Shown here piece by piece: positions 1 through 8,116 of a stretch of DNA of 64,000 nt. Where the stretch lies: assembly GCA_016212095.1 (NCBI GenBank), contig JACRHH010000007.1, forward strand, positions 38,629 to 102,628. Direction: 5' to 3'. The stretch comes from Nitrospirota bacterium (GTDB lineage: Bacteria; Nitrospirota; Thermodesulfovibrionia; SZUA-242). Position 1 is the first letter of the stretch; every line of letters begins with the position of its first letter. The position numbers and the translations under genes were made by a program. The notes below the pieces were generated by a model. That model saw only the letters and a list, made by a program, of their open reading frames with translations. It searched no databases and was not told the origin of the DNA.

Positions 1-6
1 CCCGAT

Positions 7-2031
7 TTAATTACGGGCAACCCGGTTTCTGCCTGTGTTTTTGGCTTCATAAAGAGCCCTGTCCGCGGCTCCGATAAGTGATGTCGTGTCCGAGTAATCC
101 TGAAGCTCAGCCACGCCGCAACTGAAGGTCAGTGAGAAATCGTCGCCGTTGCCGGCAGGATGACGAATCGAAGAAAAACCGTTTCTCACGATGTCGAGCA
201 CGCGCGAAGCGGAATCCGCGTCGGTGTTCGGAAATATCACGGCAAACTCCTCGCCTCCGTAGCGGCCTATTATGTCGGTGCGGCGCATTCTCTGCCGAAG
301 CACGCGCGATACGGTTTTAAGCACCATGTCGCCGATGGCATGTCCGTATGTGTCGTTGACAACCTTGAAGAAGTCCAGATCAATCATGGCAAATGCAAGC
401 GGCTTGTTGTCACGCTTGGAACGGGCTATCTCGATTCCGAGGCGTTCGATGATGCGTGTGTGGTTTAAAAGCCCGGTCAGGCCATCCTTGACCATATACG
501 ACCTAAGAATCCGGTAGCGCTTCACGCGGGCGGTTATCAGCAGCACAAGATGCGCCGGATTGATCGACTTCACCAGAAAATCGTCGCCGCCGTGCATGAG
601 GGCTTCCATATGGCGATCCGGATTAAGCTCCGCCGAGAAAAATACTATCGGGATGCTGTCGTATGCCCCGTATTGGCGGATGACGGAAGCCAGCTCCATG
701 CCGTCGCATTCGGTCATGTACAAGTCCATGAGCACCAGATCGGGATTGAATTCGGACAGCACCGGCATGGCGTCGAGCGGGTTCGTGACTGTTCGGGTTA
801 TCATGCCAGCCTGCTCGATGATCGAAGAGTTCAACGCGGCGGTTGACGGATCATCCTCGACAATGAGAATGCGGTAGGGTTCGGGTTCGCGGCGTTCGGC
901 AAGCACGTTAAGCCGGTCTATCAGGTTCTGCGGATCTATCGGCTTGGTGAAAAATTCGTCGGCGCCCGCGCGGGCGGCCTGAAGGCGCGTGACAAGGTCG
1001 TCCTTGAATGTGACCAGTATTATCGGAAGCTTGTCCTTCCGCATCTGCCTGATTGTTGCCGCCGCCTCTATGCCGGCCAGTCCGCCTTCCGGGAACATGA
1101 TGCCCAGAATGACCGCCGCCGGAGACGAATTGCGAAGAGCGTCTATCAGTTCGGCAGGACGCGTGAAACGGCGGATTTCGTAGCCGAAGTTTTCGATCTG
1201 CGCCTCCATCTCAAGCGCGTCTGCCTCATTCTCGTCGGCCAGGAATATGAGTCTGTCGGAGAGCTTGGGATGAATATCGAGAGCACTAACTCCGTGATCG
1301 ACGCCTGAAGCAACCGATGGAACCAATGAGGGAATCGAAGCGGCAAGCGATGCAAGCATCGCGCCCATGTCCGACGCATCGAACGTTGCCGGAGTTGCCA
1401 GGGATACCCGCAGCTTTTTTTCTATTTCACGGGCGATGGAGCTTATTGCAGGATAGCCGTAAACAGCCGCCGAACCGGCAAGCGAATGAAGTTCGTTGCC
1501 AAGCGCCGCCACCGATTTTTCGTCGAATTCGCGTAACGAGACTTTGCGGATGTCGTCAATGATGCCGTCGATTCTTCCGGGAAGTTCGCGGCGGTAGCTT
1601 TCACGAATCGCTGCCGAACGGCTTTCCTTCGGAATCGCCACGCTCTCCGTTGACTGAATCGCCCTGTTTATCACTTCGAGCACCCGCTGCGAGGTCAGCG
1701 GCTTGACGATGAATCCGTCAGCGCCTCTGGCGGAAGCCTCGCCCATCTTTTCGAGCGTCGAGAAAGCGCTGAGCATGATCACGATTGCCCGCGGATTGGC
1801 TGCCTTGATCTCTTCGAGCACCTGAATGCCGTCGCGCTTCGGCATCACCATGTCGAGGCATACGATGTCGGGATGCAGCCTGCCGCACAAAAGAAGGGCC
1901 TCGTCGCCATCGGATGCCTCGCCAACCACGTCAAATCCTCCTTCACGGAGGATGGTGTCCAGAATACGGCGCATGAGCGGCTGGTCATCCGCGATTAGAA
2001 CACGACGAGGGGCGGGTATTGCGTTCTTCAT
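7..2031 (-). CDS. Multi-receiver response regulator with HPt and GGDEF domains (putative diguanylate cyclase)
   Basis: A 674-residue cytoplasmic signalling protein expected to make cyclic di-GMP from GTP. Order of domains: receiver 1 (about 11-125, phospho-acceptor Asp60, acidic pair Asp15/16), an HPt-like helical segment with His182 in an LHSLAGSA motif, receiver 2 (about 260-378), receiver 3 (about 386-505, Asp436) and a C-terminal GGDEF domain with an intact GGEEF at 592-596. An RxxD inhibitory site (R583, D586) lies five residues before it, so product inhibition is likely. Receiver 2 has Gly310 where the acceptor Asp should be and is probably not phosphorylated. No histidine kinase is adjacent. 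The start at 2031 has no Shine-Dalgarno sequence, and an extended -10 element lies only seven bases upstream. Confidence 0.93.
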   Translation of the reverse strand: MKNAIPAPRRVLIADDQPLMRRILDTILREGGFDVVGEASDGDEALLLCGRLHPDIVCLDMVMPKRDGIQVLEEIKAANPRAIVIMLSAFSTLEKMGEASARGADGFIVKPLTSQRVLEVINRAIQSTESVAIPKESRSAAIRESYRRELPGRIDGIIDDIRKVSLREFDEKSVAALGNELHSLAGSAAVYGYPAISSIAREIEKKLRVSLATPATFDASDMGAMLASLAASIPSLVPSVASGVDHGVSALDIHPKLSDRLIFLADENEADALEMEAQIENFGYEIRRFTRPAELIDALRNSSPAAVILGIMFPEGGLAGIEAAATIRQMRKDKLPIILVTFKDDLVTRLQAARAGADEFFTKPIDPQNLIDRLNVLAERREPEPYRILIVEDDPSTAALNSSIIEQAGMITRTVTNPLDAMPVLSEFNPDLVLMDLYMTECDGMELASVIRQYGAYDSIPIVFFSAELNPDRHMEALMHGGDDFLVKSINPAHLVLLITARVKRYRILRSYMVKDGLTGLLNHTRIIERLGIEIARSKRDNKPLAFAMIDLDFFKVVNDTYGHAIGDMVLKTVSRVLRQRMRRTDIIGRYGGEEFAVIFPNTDADSASRVLDIVRNGFSSIRHPAGNGDDFSLTFSCGVAELQDYSDTTSLIGAADRALYEAKNTGRNRVARN

Positions 2032-2038
2032 TCTGCTA

Positions 2039-2047
2039 ATTATAACA
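2039..2047 (-). promoter_or_regulatory. Extended -10 promoter element of the diguanylate cyclase gene
   Basis: On the minus strand the sequence reads TGTTATAAT, a perfect extended -10 box. It ends seven bases before the ATG at 2031, so transcription should begin at or next to the start codon. No -35 of quality is visible, as is usual for extended -10 promoters. Confidence 0.5.
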
Positions 2048-2076
2048 ATGGAACCTCGCGGAATGACATGAAAAAT

Positions 2077-2655
2077 TCAAGACTCGCCCATTTCCCGAAT
2101 TTCCTCGATGGACGGATGCGGCGTTTCAGTGGCTCCGGCGATGTCTTCCATGTCGCGGAGGGTGGGCAGTTCGGCGATGTCGCGCAGGCCGAAATAGCGC
2201 AGGAATTCCGTGGCCGTGCCGTAGAGAAGAGGTCGGCCCGGCATCTCCTTGCGTCCGAATATCTTTATCAGCCTGCGGTCGAGGAGGGTTTTCAGCACGC
2301 CGTCGGAACCGACTCCGCGAATCTGGTCGAGTTCGGCCTTGATGATCGGCTGCTTGTAGGCGATTATCGCCAGCGTTTCGAGCGCGGCCTGAGACAGCTT
2401 GTTCGAAACCGTAACTGTCTTGAGCTTCCTGAGCCATGGCGAGCACTCAAGGCGCGTCATCATCTGGTAGCCGCCCGCAACCTTGGCAATCTGGATGCCG
2501 CTTCCGCGCTCGTCGTAATCGGACGCAAGCTCCTCGATCATGACCGAGACCTCAAGCTCGGTCACGCCATCCAGCAGTTCCTTCACCTGCGCCGGAACAA
2601 GCGGCTCGGTGGAAACGAAAAGAAGCGCCTCAAGGATGGATTTGTTGTTGGTCAT
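2077..2655 (-). CDS. scpB: Segregation and condensation protein B
   Basis: A 192-residue protein that matches ScpB over its whole length. ScpB works with ScpA and SMC in chromosome condensation and partition. The two winged-helix regions are visible, with the family-typical stretch around residues 95-150 (ALETLAIIAYKQPI, then IRGVGSDGVLKTLLDRRLI). scpA normally precedes scpB, but here the preceding gene is a small CcdA-like antitoxin, so scpA lies elsewhere. The start ATG at 2655 has no clear ribosome-binding site. A sigma-70 type promoter lies just upstream inside the end of the antitoxin region. Confidence 0.95.
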   Translation of the reverse strand: MTNNKSILEALLFVSTEPLVPAQVKELLDGVTELEVSVMIEELASDYDERGSGIQIAKVAGGYQMMTRLECSPWLRKLKTVTVSNKLSQAALETLAIIAYKQPIIKAELDQIRGVGSDGVLKTLLDRRLIKIFGRKEMPGRPLLYGTATEFLRYFGLRDIAELPTLRDMEDIAGATETPHPSIEEIREMGES

Positions 2656-2669
2656 TGTTGTTATGTGAC

Positions 2670-2697
2670 ACTATCAAATGAAATCCGGGGAAGTCAA
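2670..2697 (-). promoter_or_regulatory. Predicted sigma-70 type promoter of scpB
   Basis: The minus strand has TTGACT (2692-2697), a 16-base spacer and GATAGT (2670-2675). The predicted transcript would have a leader of about 8-12 bases with no Shine-Dalgarno motif. Confidence 0.4.
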
Positions 2698-2719
2698 ACA
2701 AAAGCCGATGAAGAGGCCA

Positions 2720-2899
2720 TCAATAGCGGCGAAGTCCCTTGCTGAATTCACCTTGCGTCCCAATGCGCCGGTTATACGCATCAATGGCATCACTGTTTTC
2801 CTCAAGCCACTTGCGATGTTTAGACTCCTGCGTGTTTTCTTCACTATGGCTTTCATTTGCCGTATTTAGCCGGGCTTCGACAGTATTATCGTAACGCAT
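2720..2899 (-). CDS. Orphan CcdA-like antitoxin
   Basis: A 59-residue protein whose C-terminal half (WLEENSDAIDAYNRRI, then GLRRY at the end) is the toxin-binding tail of the CcdA antitoxin family. The N-terminal part should be the short DNA-binding region. I chose the ATG at 2899 because GGAGG lies nine bases upstream; a TTG at 2908 is in frame but falls next to that site. A CcdB toxin gene should follow directly. The stop overlaps an ATG in the usual ATGA arrangement, but that frame closes after eight codons and scpB begins 65 bases further on. The partner toxin has therefore been lost, or never moved with it. Confidence 0.7.
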   Translation of the reverse strand: MRYDNTVEARLNTANESHSEENTQESKHRKWLEENSDAIDAYNRRIGTQGEFSKGLRRY

Positions 2900-2932
2900 A
2901 ATAAACAACCTCCATCAGTAGATAAGTAAATG

Positions 2933-2958
2933 CCGCGCAAGCATTTTCGCTTGCGCGG
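2933..2958 (-). terminator. Strong hairpin after the RCC1 gene
   Basis: A perfect 10-base stem (CCGCGCAAGC with GCTTGCGCGG) and a six-base loop lie 13 bases beyond the stop of the RCC1-repeat gene, between it and the CcdA-like gene. There is no good T-run on either strand, so this may be a rho-dependent or inefficient terminator. Confidence 0.45.
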
Positions 2959-2970
2959 TCTGTCGGTTGC

Positions 2971-4473
2971 CTAAAACGTGCCTACCAGTTCCGGCGCTTT
3001 AACAATATCGCTCTTGAAGCCTGTGCCAAGCCGTCCCTGTTCGTAATTGCCCCACGAGAACACGGTTCCGTCGCTGCATAGCGCAAGGCTGAAATCCTCT
3101 CCTGCCGCAAGATTTGCTACGGTTTTGGTTGAAAGGTTAATAACCTGAACCGGAGTTGCCACGTTAGCGCCGTTTTCGGAACCATGCCCGCTTCCAAGCT
3201 GTCCGTAGTATATGTTTCCCCAAGCCCATGCGGTATAGCCGCTCTTGAGCGAAAGATTATGCCAGTCTCCGGCGGCGATGGATGCAATGCCGCTCAGTCC
3301 GGCAACCTGTGTTGGTATTGGGTGGAAATTCTGCCCGGATACATACTCGAAACCAAGCTGATCGTTGTCATTTCGCCCCCACGCCCAGACAGTGCCGTCG
3401 TTCTTGAGCGCAAGGCTGTGATTATAGCCAGAACTGACAGCCACGATTCCGGTCAATCCGGCCACCTGAACCGGAACGGAACTGAGATCACCCGAAGAAA
3501 CGCCAAGCTGGCCGTATGTGTTGTTGCCCCATGTCCAGACGGTGAAATCGCTCTTGAGCGCGATGCTGTTCTCTACTGCCGCCGCAATTGCGATAACGTT
3601 CGATAACCCGCTCACCTTTACCGGAACGTAGCTTCCATCGGTGGAGCCGCTGCCGAGCTGCCCCCTGCCATTTGCGCCCCAAGCCCAGACCGTGCCGTCG
3701 TTTTTCAGCGCAAGGCTGTGGAATTCGCCTCCGGCTATTGCCGTGATGCCGGTCAAGCCCGACACCGAAACCGGCGATGTGACCGGTGAAAATGTATGCT
3801 CCCCATTGCCAAGCTGGCCATTTCCGTTATATCCCCAGCCGATAACCGTGCCGTCGTCCTTAAGCGCAAGGCTATGATAGCCGCCGCCTGCCACTGATGC
3901 GAAGGTTGTGCCGGAAAGTCCGGCGAGCTGTGTCGGAGTCGTCAAGTCCACAGCCGTTCCATCGCCAACCTGCCCATAATTGTTTCTGCCCCATGCCCAT
4001 ACTTTGCCGTCGCTTTTAAGCAGAAGCACATGCCTTCCGCCCGCCGACATTACAGGGCCGGTGATGAAATCCCATTTGTAATCCGCAGCCAAGGCGTTGC
4101 CTGCCGTGTCTTTGACTCCGGTTGTTACGGTTACCGAGTATTTCGTCAGCTTCTTCAGTGAAGCCGATGGCGTGAACGTGGCGGTTTTCGTGGCGGAATC
4201 GTACGCGATTGAACCGGTTATGCCCTCGATCCTGAACGTGGATGTGTTGATTGTGGTGGAGTTCATGGGCTCGGAAAATACCGCCGTTATCTTCGAGTTG
4301 ATCGCCACGCCGGTTGCATTGCTCGATGTGCCTGAGATCATGAAGCTGCTCGACGGAATTGTGGACAGAATGGTCGGCGCGGTGTTGTCCGGCGCGGTTT
4401 CCGCGCCGCACGCCGCAAGAAACGATACCAGCAGGATTGAAACAACGAATCTGGAAATGGAAGTTGACTTCAT
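2971..4473 (-). CDS. RCC1-repeat lipoprotein with N-terminal Ig-like (Big_5) domain
   Basis: A 500-residue predicted lipoprotein. The signal peptide ends in the lipobox FLAAC near residue 22. It is followed by an Ig-like domain of the SbsA/Big_5 type (about 30-135; PTILSTIPSS, VTTGVKDTAGN). About seven RCC1 repeats then run to the end, each with a VWAWGxNxxGQLG motif alternating with a HSLALKxDGTV motif, predicting a seven-bladed propeller. The start is the ATG at 4473, with AGGGGG upstream and the signal peptide directly after it; a longer frame opens at 4518 but would bury the signal. The ligand is unknown, and bacterial RCC1 proteins are mostly uncharacterised. It is likely exported to the periplasm or cell surface. 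Confidence 0.85.
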   Translation of the reverse strand: MKSTSISRFVVSILLVSFLAACGAETAPDNTAPTILSTIPSSSFMISGTSSNATGVAINSKITAVFSEPMNSTTINTSTFRIEGITGSIAYDSATKTATFTPSASLKKLTKYSVTVTTGVKDTAGNALAADYKWDFITGPVMSAGGRHVLLLKSDGKVWAWGRNNYGQVGDGTAVDLTTPTQLAGLSGTTFASVAGGGYHSLALKDDGTVIGWGYNGNGQLGNGEHTFSPVTSPVSVSGLTGITAIAGGEFHSLALKNDGTVWAWGANGRGQLGSGSTDGSYVPVKVSGLSNVIAIAAAVENSIALKSDFTVWTWGNNTYGQLGVSSGDLSSVPVQVAGLTGIVAVSSGYNHSLALKNDGTVWAWGRNDNDQLGFEYVSGQNFHPIPTQVAGLSGIASIAAGDWHNLSLKSGYTAWAWGNIYYGQLGSGHGSENGANVATPVQVINLSTKTVANLAAGEDFSLALCSDGTVFSWGNYEQGRLGTGFKSDIVKAPELVGTF

Positions 4474-4804
4474 TTGCTGCCCCCCTGAAGAAAATCGGTT
4501 GCCGGACGGCAACCGCAAACGATTTTAGCATATGGCCGAATTCTTTCGGATTGAGTAGCGAAACGAAACCTCTTGTATAATGACACGCAATCTGCCTCTT
4601 CCCTGACCACCCCGTGCCCATAATTTAAGCATGCCGCCTGTGTCTCCGGCGGGCGGCATCAAATTATATCCCGCTCAACTCCTTGATTTCATGACAATTA
4701 CCACCTGCCGCACAGGAATATGAGCCATGGCCCACGGATTGCAACTGTTTGCCGACCATCGGAATGGATGGCGGCAATCTGTTCACCAGAGGGAGTTATT
4801 GTTC
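4474..4804. other. Intergenic region between the RCC1 gene and amt
   Basis: No gene is supported here. The region holds a TATAAT (4576-4581) with TTGAGT 19 bases before it on the plus strand, an inverted repeat (ATGCCGCC at 4631-4638 with GGCGGCAT at 4652-4659) without a T-run, and the sigma-54 promoter at 4728-4743. Confidence 0.6.
4728..4743 (+). promoter_or_regulatory. Sigma-54 (RpoN) promoter of the amt-PII-glnA operon
   Basis: The sequence TGGCCC, five bases, then TTGCA matches the -24/-12 consensus TGGCAC-N5-TTGCA at all but one position, with GG (4729-4730) and GC (4741-4742) exactly spaced. Transcription should begin near 4754, which leaves a leader of about 50 bases before the GTG at 4805. 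Nitrogen-regulated genes are classic RpoN targets. Confidence 0.75.
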
Positions 4805-6040
4805 GTGAATATCGAAGAGCTTCACAAAAGTAACGATGTGCTTTTCCTGATGCTTGGCGCTGTTATGATATTTGCCATGCACGCCGGTTTCGCCTTCCTT
4901 GAGGTTGGCTCTGTCCGGAAAAAAAGCCAGGTCAATGCGCTGGTGAAAATTCTTTCCGACTGGTCGGTCTCGACCGTGGTATATTTCATCATCGGATTTC
5001 CGCTGGCTTACGGGCTTTCGTTCCTGAGACCGGCGGGTGAGCTGGCCGGGGCAGCCAAGGGTTTCGATCTGGTGCATTACTTTTTCCTGCTCACGTTCGC
5101 CGCCTGCATTCCGGCGATTATTTCGGGCGGAATAGCCGAACGCGCCAAATTCTGGCCGCAGCTTGCGGCGGGCGGCATATTCGCCGCGCTTGTATACCCG
5201 TTTTTCGAGAGCCTGATATGGGGCCGGATGGGTGTTGGAGAAGGCGGCGCGTTGATAGGTCTCCAATCGTTTATAAAAAATATCGGCGGCGTTGGGTTTC
5301 ACGACTACGCCGGATCGGTTGTTGTGCATTCGATGGGCGGCTGGATAGCGCTCCCGGCGATCATTCTGCTTGGCCCGCGTCTGGGCCGCTATTCCAGATC
5401 GGGGAAAAGCCATCCGATTCCGGTAAGCGACATTCCGTTTCTGGCGCTTGGATCGTGGATTCTCTGCGTTGGCTGGTTCGGTTTCAACGTGATGAGCGCC
5501 CAGTCGATCACGGCAATATCCGGTCTCGTAGCTGTGAATTCCCTGTTTGCGATGGTTGGCGGAGTGCTGGCCGCGCTTTTCATCACGAAGAAAGACCCCG
5601 GATTCATTCATAACGGCGCGCTTGCCGGACTGGTGGCCATCTGCGCCGGAAGCGACATCGTTCATCCGTTTGGCGCTCTGGCAATCGGCGCCATCGGCGC
5701 GGTCATATTCGTTAAGATGTTCACGATAGAGCAGGAAAAGCTCAAGATCGACGACGTTCTCGGCGTATGGCCGCTTCACGGACTGGTCGGCACATGGGGC
5801 GGAATATCGGCGGGCATATTCGGTCAGGAGATGTTCTGGGGCATGGGCGGCATCTCGTTTGTCAGCCAGCTTATCGGAAGCGTTGTCGCCATATCGATTG
5901 CGCTTGCCTCAAGTTCGCTGGTTTACGGCGCGCTCAAGGCCACGGTCGGCATTCGGCTTTCCGAGGAAGAGGAGATGGCAGGGCCCGACCTTGCGATTCA
6001 CAGCATTGAAGCCTACCCTGAGGAAACATCGGGAAGATGA
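4805..6040 (+). CDS. amt: Ammonium transporter, Amt family
   Basis: An integral inner-membrane ammonium channel of 411 residues with about eleven hydrophobic helices. The pore twin histidines are visible: one in the HDYAGSVVVHSMGG region and one in VWPLHGLVGTWGG. The start is taken as GTG 4805, which has GGGAG nine bases upstream. The ATG at 4727 would put the first 26 codons on top of the sigma-54 promoter and adds a non-hydrophobic stretch not typical of the family. The gene is followed after 94 bases by a PII protein and then by glnA, the usual nitrogen-assimilation group in which PII blocks the channel when nitrogen is plentiful. Confidence 0.95.
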   Translation: MNIEELHKSNDVLFLMLGAVMIFAMHAGFAFLEVGSVRKKSQVNALVKILSDWSVSTVVYFIIGFPLAYGLSFLRPAGELAGAAKGFDLVHYFFLLTFAACIPAIISGGIAERAKFWPQLAAGGIFAALVYPFFESLIWGRMGVGEGGALIGLQSFIKNIGGVGFHDYAGSVVVHSMGGWIALPAIILLGPRLGRYSRSGKSHPIPVSDIPFLALGSWILCVGWFGFNVMSAQSITAISGLVAVNSLFAMVGGVLAALFITKKDPGFIHNGALAGLVAICAGSDIVHPFGALAIGAIGAVIFVKMFTIEQEKLKIDDVLGVWPLHGLVGTWGGISAGIFGQEMFWGMGGISFVSQLIGSVVAISIALASSSLVYGALKATVGIRLSEEEEMAGPDLAIHSIEAYPEETSGR

Positions 6041-6092
6041 TATTGCGAGAGATTGCCGAATTTGCAATGAATCCATATATTTGTTACGTTAA

Positions 6093-6473
<381 letters not shown>

Positions 6474-6531
6474 TGCTATTTTCAGAACTTACGGATTGTA
6501 AGATTCTTATTAATCAAGAGGAGGTCATTCA

Positions 6532-7944
6532 ATGACGCCGAAAGACGTAATCAAGATGGCTCAGGAGAACAAGGCCGAAATGGTCAACTTCAAGTTCCTT
6601 GACTTTCCGGGCATTTGGCAGCACTTCGCCGTGCCGGTAGCGGAACTGAAGGAGGAGGTATTCGAGGAGGGCCTTGGTTTCGACGGCTCGTCAATCAGGG
6701 GCTGGCAGGCGATCAACACTTCCGACATGCTTATTATCCCGGATGCGTCAACCGCTTTCATGGATCCGTTCATGAAGTACCCGACCATCAGCCTTGTCTG
6801 TAACATTATTGATCCGATCACCAAGGAGTTTTACACCCGCGATCCGCGTTTCATAGCGCAGAAGGCCGAGAAGTATCTCCAGTCCACCGGACTTGGCGAC
6901 ACCGCCTACTTCGGCCCGGAAGCCGAGTTTTTCATCTTCGACGGCATCCAGTTCGACCAGAACGCACACAGCGGCTACTACTTCATCGATTCCGTTGAAG
7001 GCATCTGGAACTCCGGACGCGACGAAGGCCCGAACCTCGGATACAAGCCGCGCCACAAGGAAGGCTATTTCCCGGTTCCGCCGACTGACAGCCAGGTTGA
7101 CATTCGCACCGAGATGGTGCTTGAGATGCAGAAGTGCGGAATCTACGTGGAGCGCGAGCACCACGAGGTTGCCACCGCCGGTCAGGCCGAAATCGACATG
7201 CGTTTCGACTCGCTCGTCAACATGGCCGACAAGAACATGCTCTTCAAGTACATCGTTAAAAATGTTGCCAGAAGAAACGGAAAAACCGCCACATTCATGC
7301 CGAAGCCGCTATTTGGCGACAACGGCTCCGGAATGCATGTGCATCAGTCCATATGGAAAGACGGCAAGCCGCTTTTCGCCGGCAATAACTACGCGGGCCT
7401 TAGCGAGATGGCGCTTTACTACATCGGCGGCGTGCTGAAGCACGCGAAGTCGCTGGCCGCGCTCACCAACCCCACAACCAACTCCTACAAGCGCCTCACG
7501 CCGGGCTTCGAGGCTCCTGTGAACCTCGCATATTCGGCCCGTAACCGTTCTGCCTCCATTCGCATCCCAACCTATTCGGCAAACCCGAAGGCAAAGCGCG
7601 TTGAGGTTCGGTTCCCCGATCCGTCGTGCAACACCTACCTGGCGTTCTCCGCCATGCTGATGGCCGGACTTGACGGCATCGAGAACAAGATTCATCCGGG
7701 GGAGCCGCTCGACAAGGACATCTACGATCTCGCTCCGGAAGAGCTCGCATCGGTCCCGACCATGCCGGGCAGCCTCGACGAGGCGCTCGACAACCTCGAA
7801 GCCGACCACGAGTACCTCCTCAAGGGCGACGTTTTCACCAAAGACGCCATCGAGACATGGATAAGCTACAAGCGCACCCGCGAGGTTGACGCGCTGCGCC
7901 TCCGCCCGCATCCTTACGAGTTTTTCCTGTACTACGACATTTAA
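6532..7944 (+). CDS. glnA: Glutamine synthetase type I
   Basis: A 470-residue dodecameric enzyme that makes glutamine from glutamate, ammonium and ATP. The family signatures are present: FDGSSIRGW near 50, the ATP-site [16 protein letters not shown] around 258-273 and the NRSASIRIP region near 338. The adenylylation motif (K386 to Y398, ending DKDIY) is complete, so this is a class I-beta enzyme probably controlled by adenylylation on Tyr398. AGAGGAGG lies upstream of the ATG. It closes the nitrogen operon and is followed by a strong terminator. Confidence 0.97.
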   Translation: MTPKDVIKMAQENKAEMVNFKFLDFPGIWQHFAVPVAELKEEVFEEGLGFDGSSIRGWQAINTSDMLIIPDASTAFMDPFMKYPTISLVCNIIDPITKEFYTRDPRFIAQKAEKYLQSTGLGDTAYFGPEAEFFIFDGIQFDQNAHSGYYFIDSVEGIWNSGRDEGPNLGYKPRHKEGYFPVPPTDSQVDIRTEMVLEMQKCGIYVEREHHEVATAGQAEIDMRFDSLVNMADKNMLFKYIVKNVARRNGKTATFMPKPLFGDNGSGMHVHQSIWKDGKPLFAGNNYAGLSEMALYYIGGVLKHAKSLAALTNPTTNSYKRLTPGFEAPVNLAYSARNRSASIRIPTYSANPKAKRVEVRFPDPSCNTYLAFSAMLMAGLDGIENKIHPGEPLDKDIYDLAPEELASVPTMPGSLDEALDNLEADHEYLLKGDVFTKDAIETWISYKRTREVDALRLRPHPYEFFLYYDI

Positions 7945-7969
7945 TCTCTTCCGAATCGGAGCGGTTAGC

Positions 7970-8003
7970 AAAACCCCATGCCATTGCGGCATGGGGTTTT
8001 TTG
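7970..8003 (+). terminator. Rho-independent terminator after glnA
   Basis: A 13-base perfect stem (AAAACCCCATGCC, loop ATTGC, GGCATGGGGTTTT) is followed by further Ts. It ends the nitrogen operon. Confidence 0.9.
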
Positions 8004-8088
8004 CTTTACGGAGGAAAATATTTCCAGCAAGGCATTTTGTTCCCCCGAACCTGCAACCCGGAACAACGCAATTCACTTGTTTCAAGAC

Positions 8089-8104
8089 TGGCACGCCTGT
8101 TGCC
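8089..8104 (+). promoter_or_regulatory. Sigma-54 promoter of the hook operon
   Basis: TGGCACG, CCTG, TTGCC is a full match to the -24/-12 consensus, with GG at 8090-8091 and GC at 8102-8103. Transcription is expected at about 8114-8117, at the start codon of fliK, so the mRNA would be nearly leaderless. Sigma-54 control of hook genes is common in many flagellated bacteria. Confidence 0.8.
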
Positions 8105-8116
8105 TAAACGTTCGGC

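Noticed and set aside
4796..5779. A 327-codon minus-strand frame opposite amt
   Set aside because: Amt is certain on the plus strand. The opposite frame has the unusual charged composition expected for the complement of membrane-protein codons.
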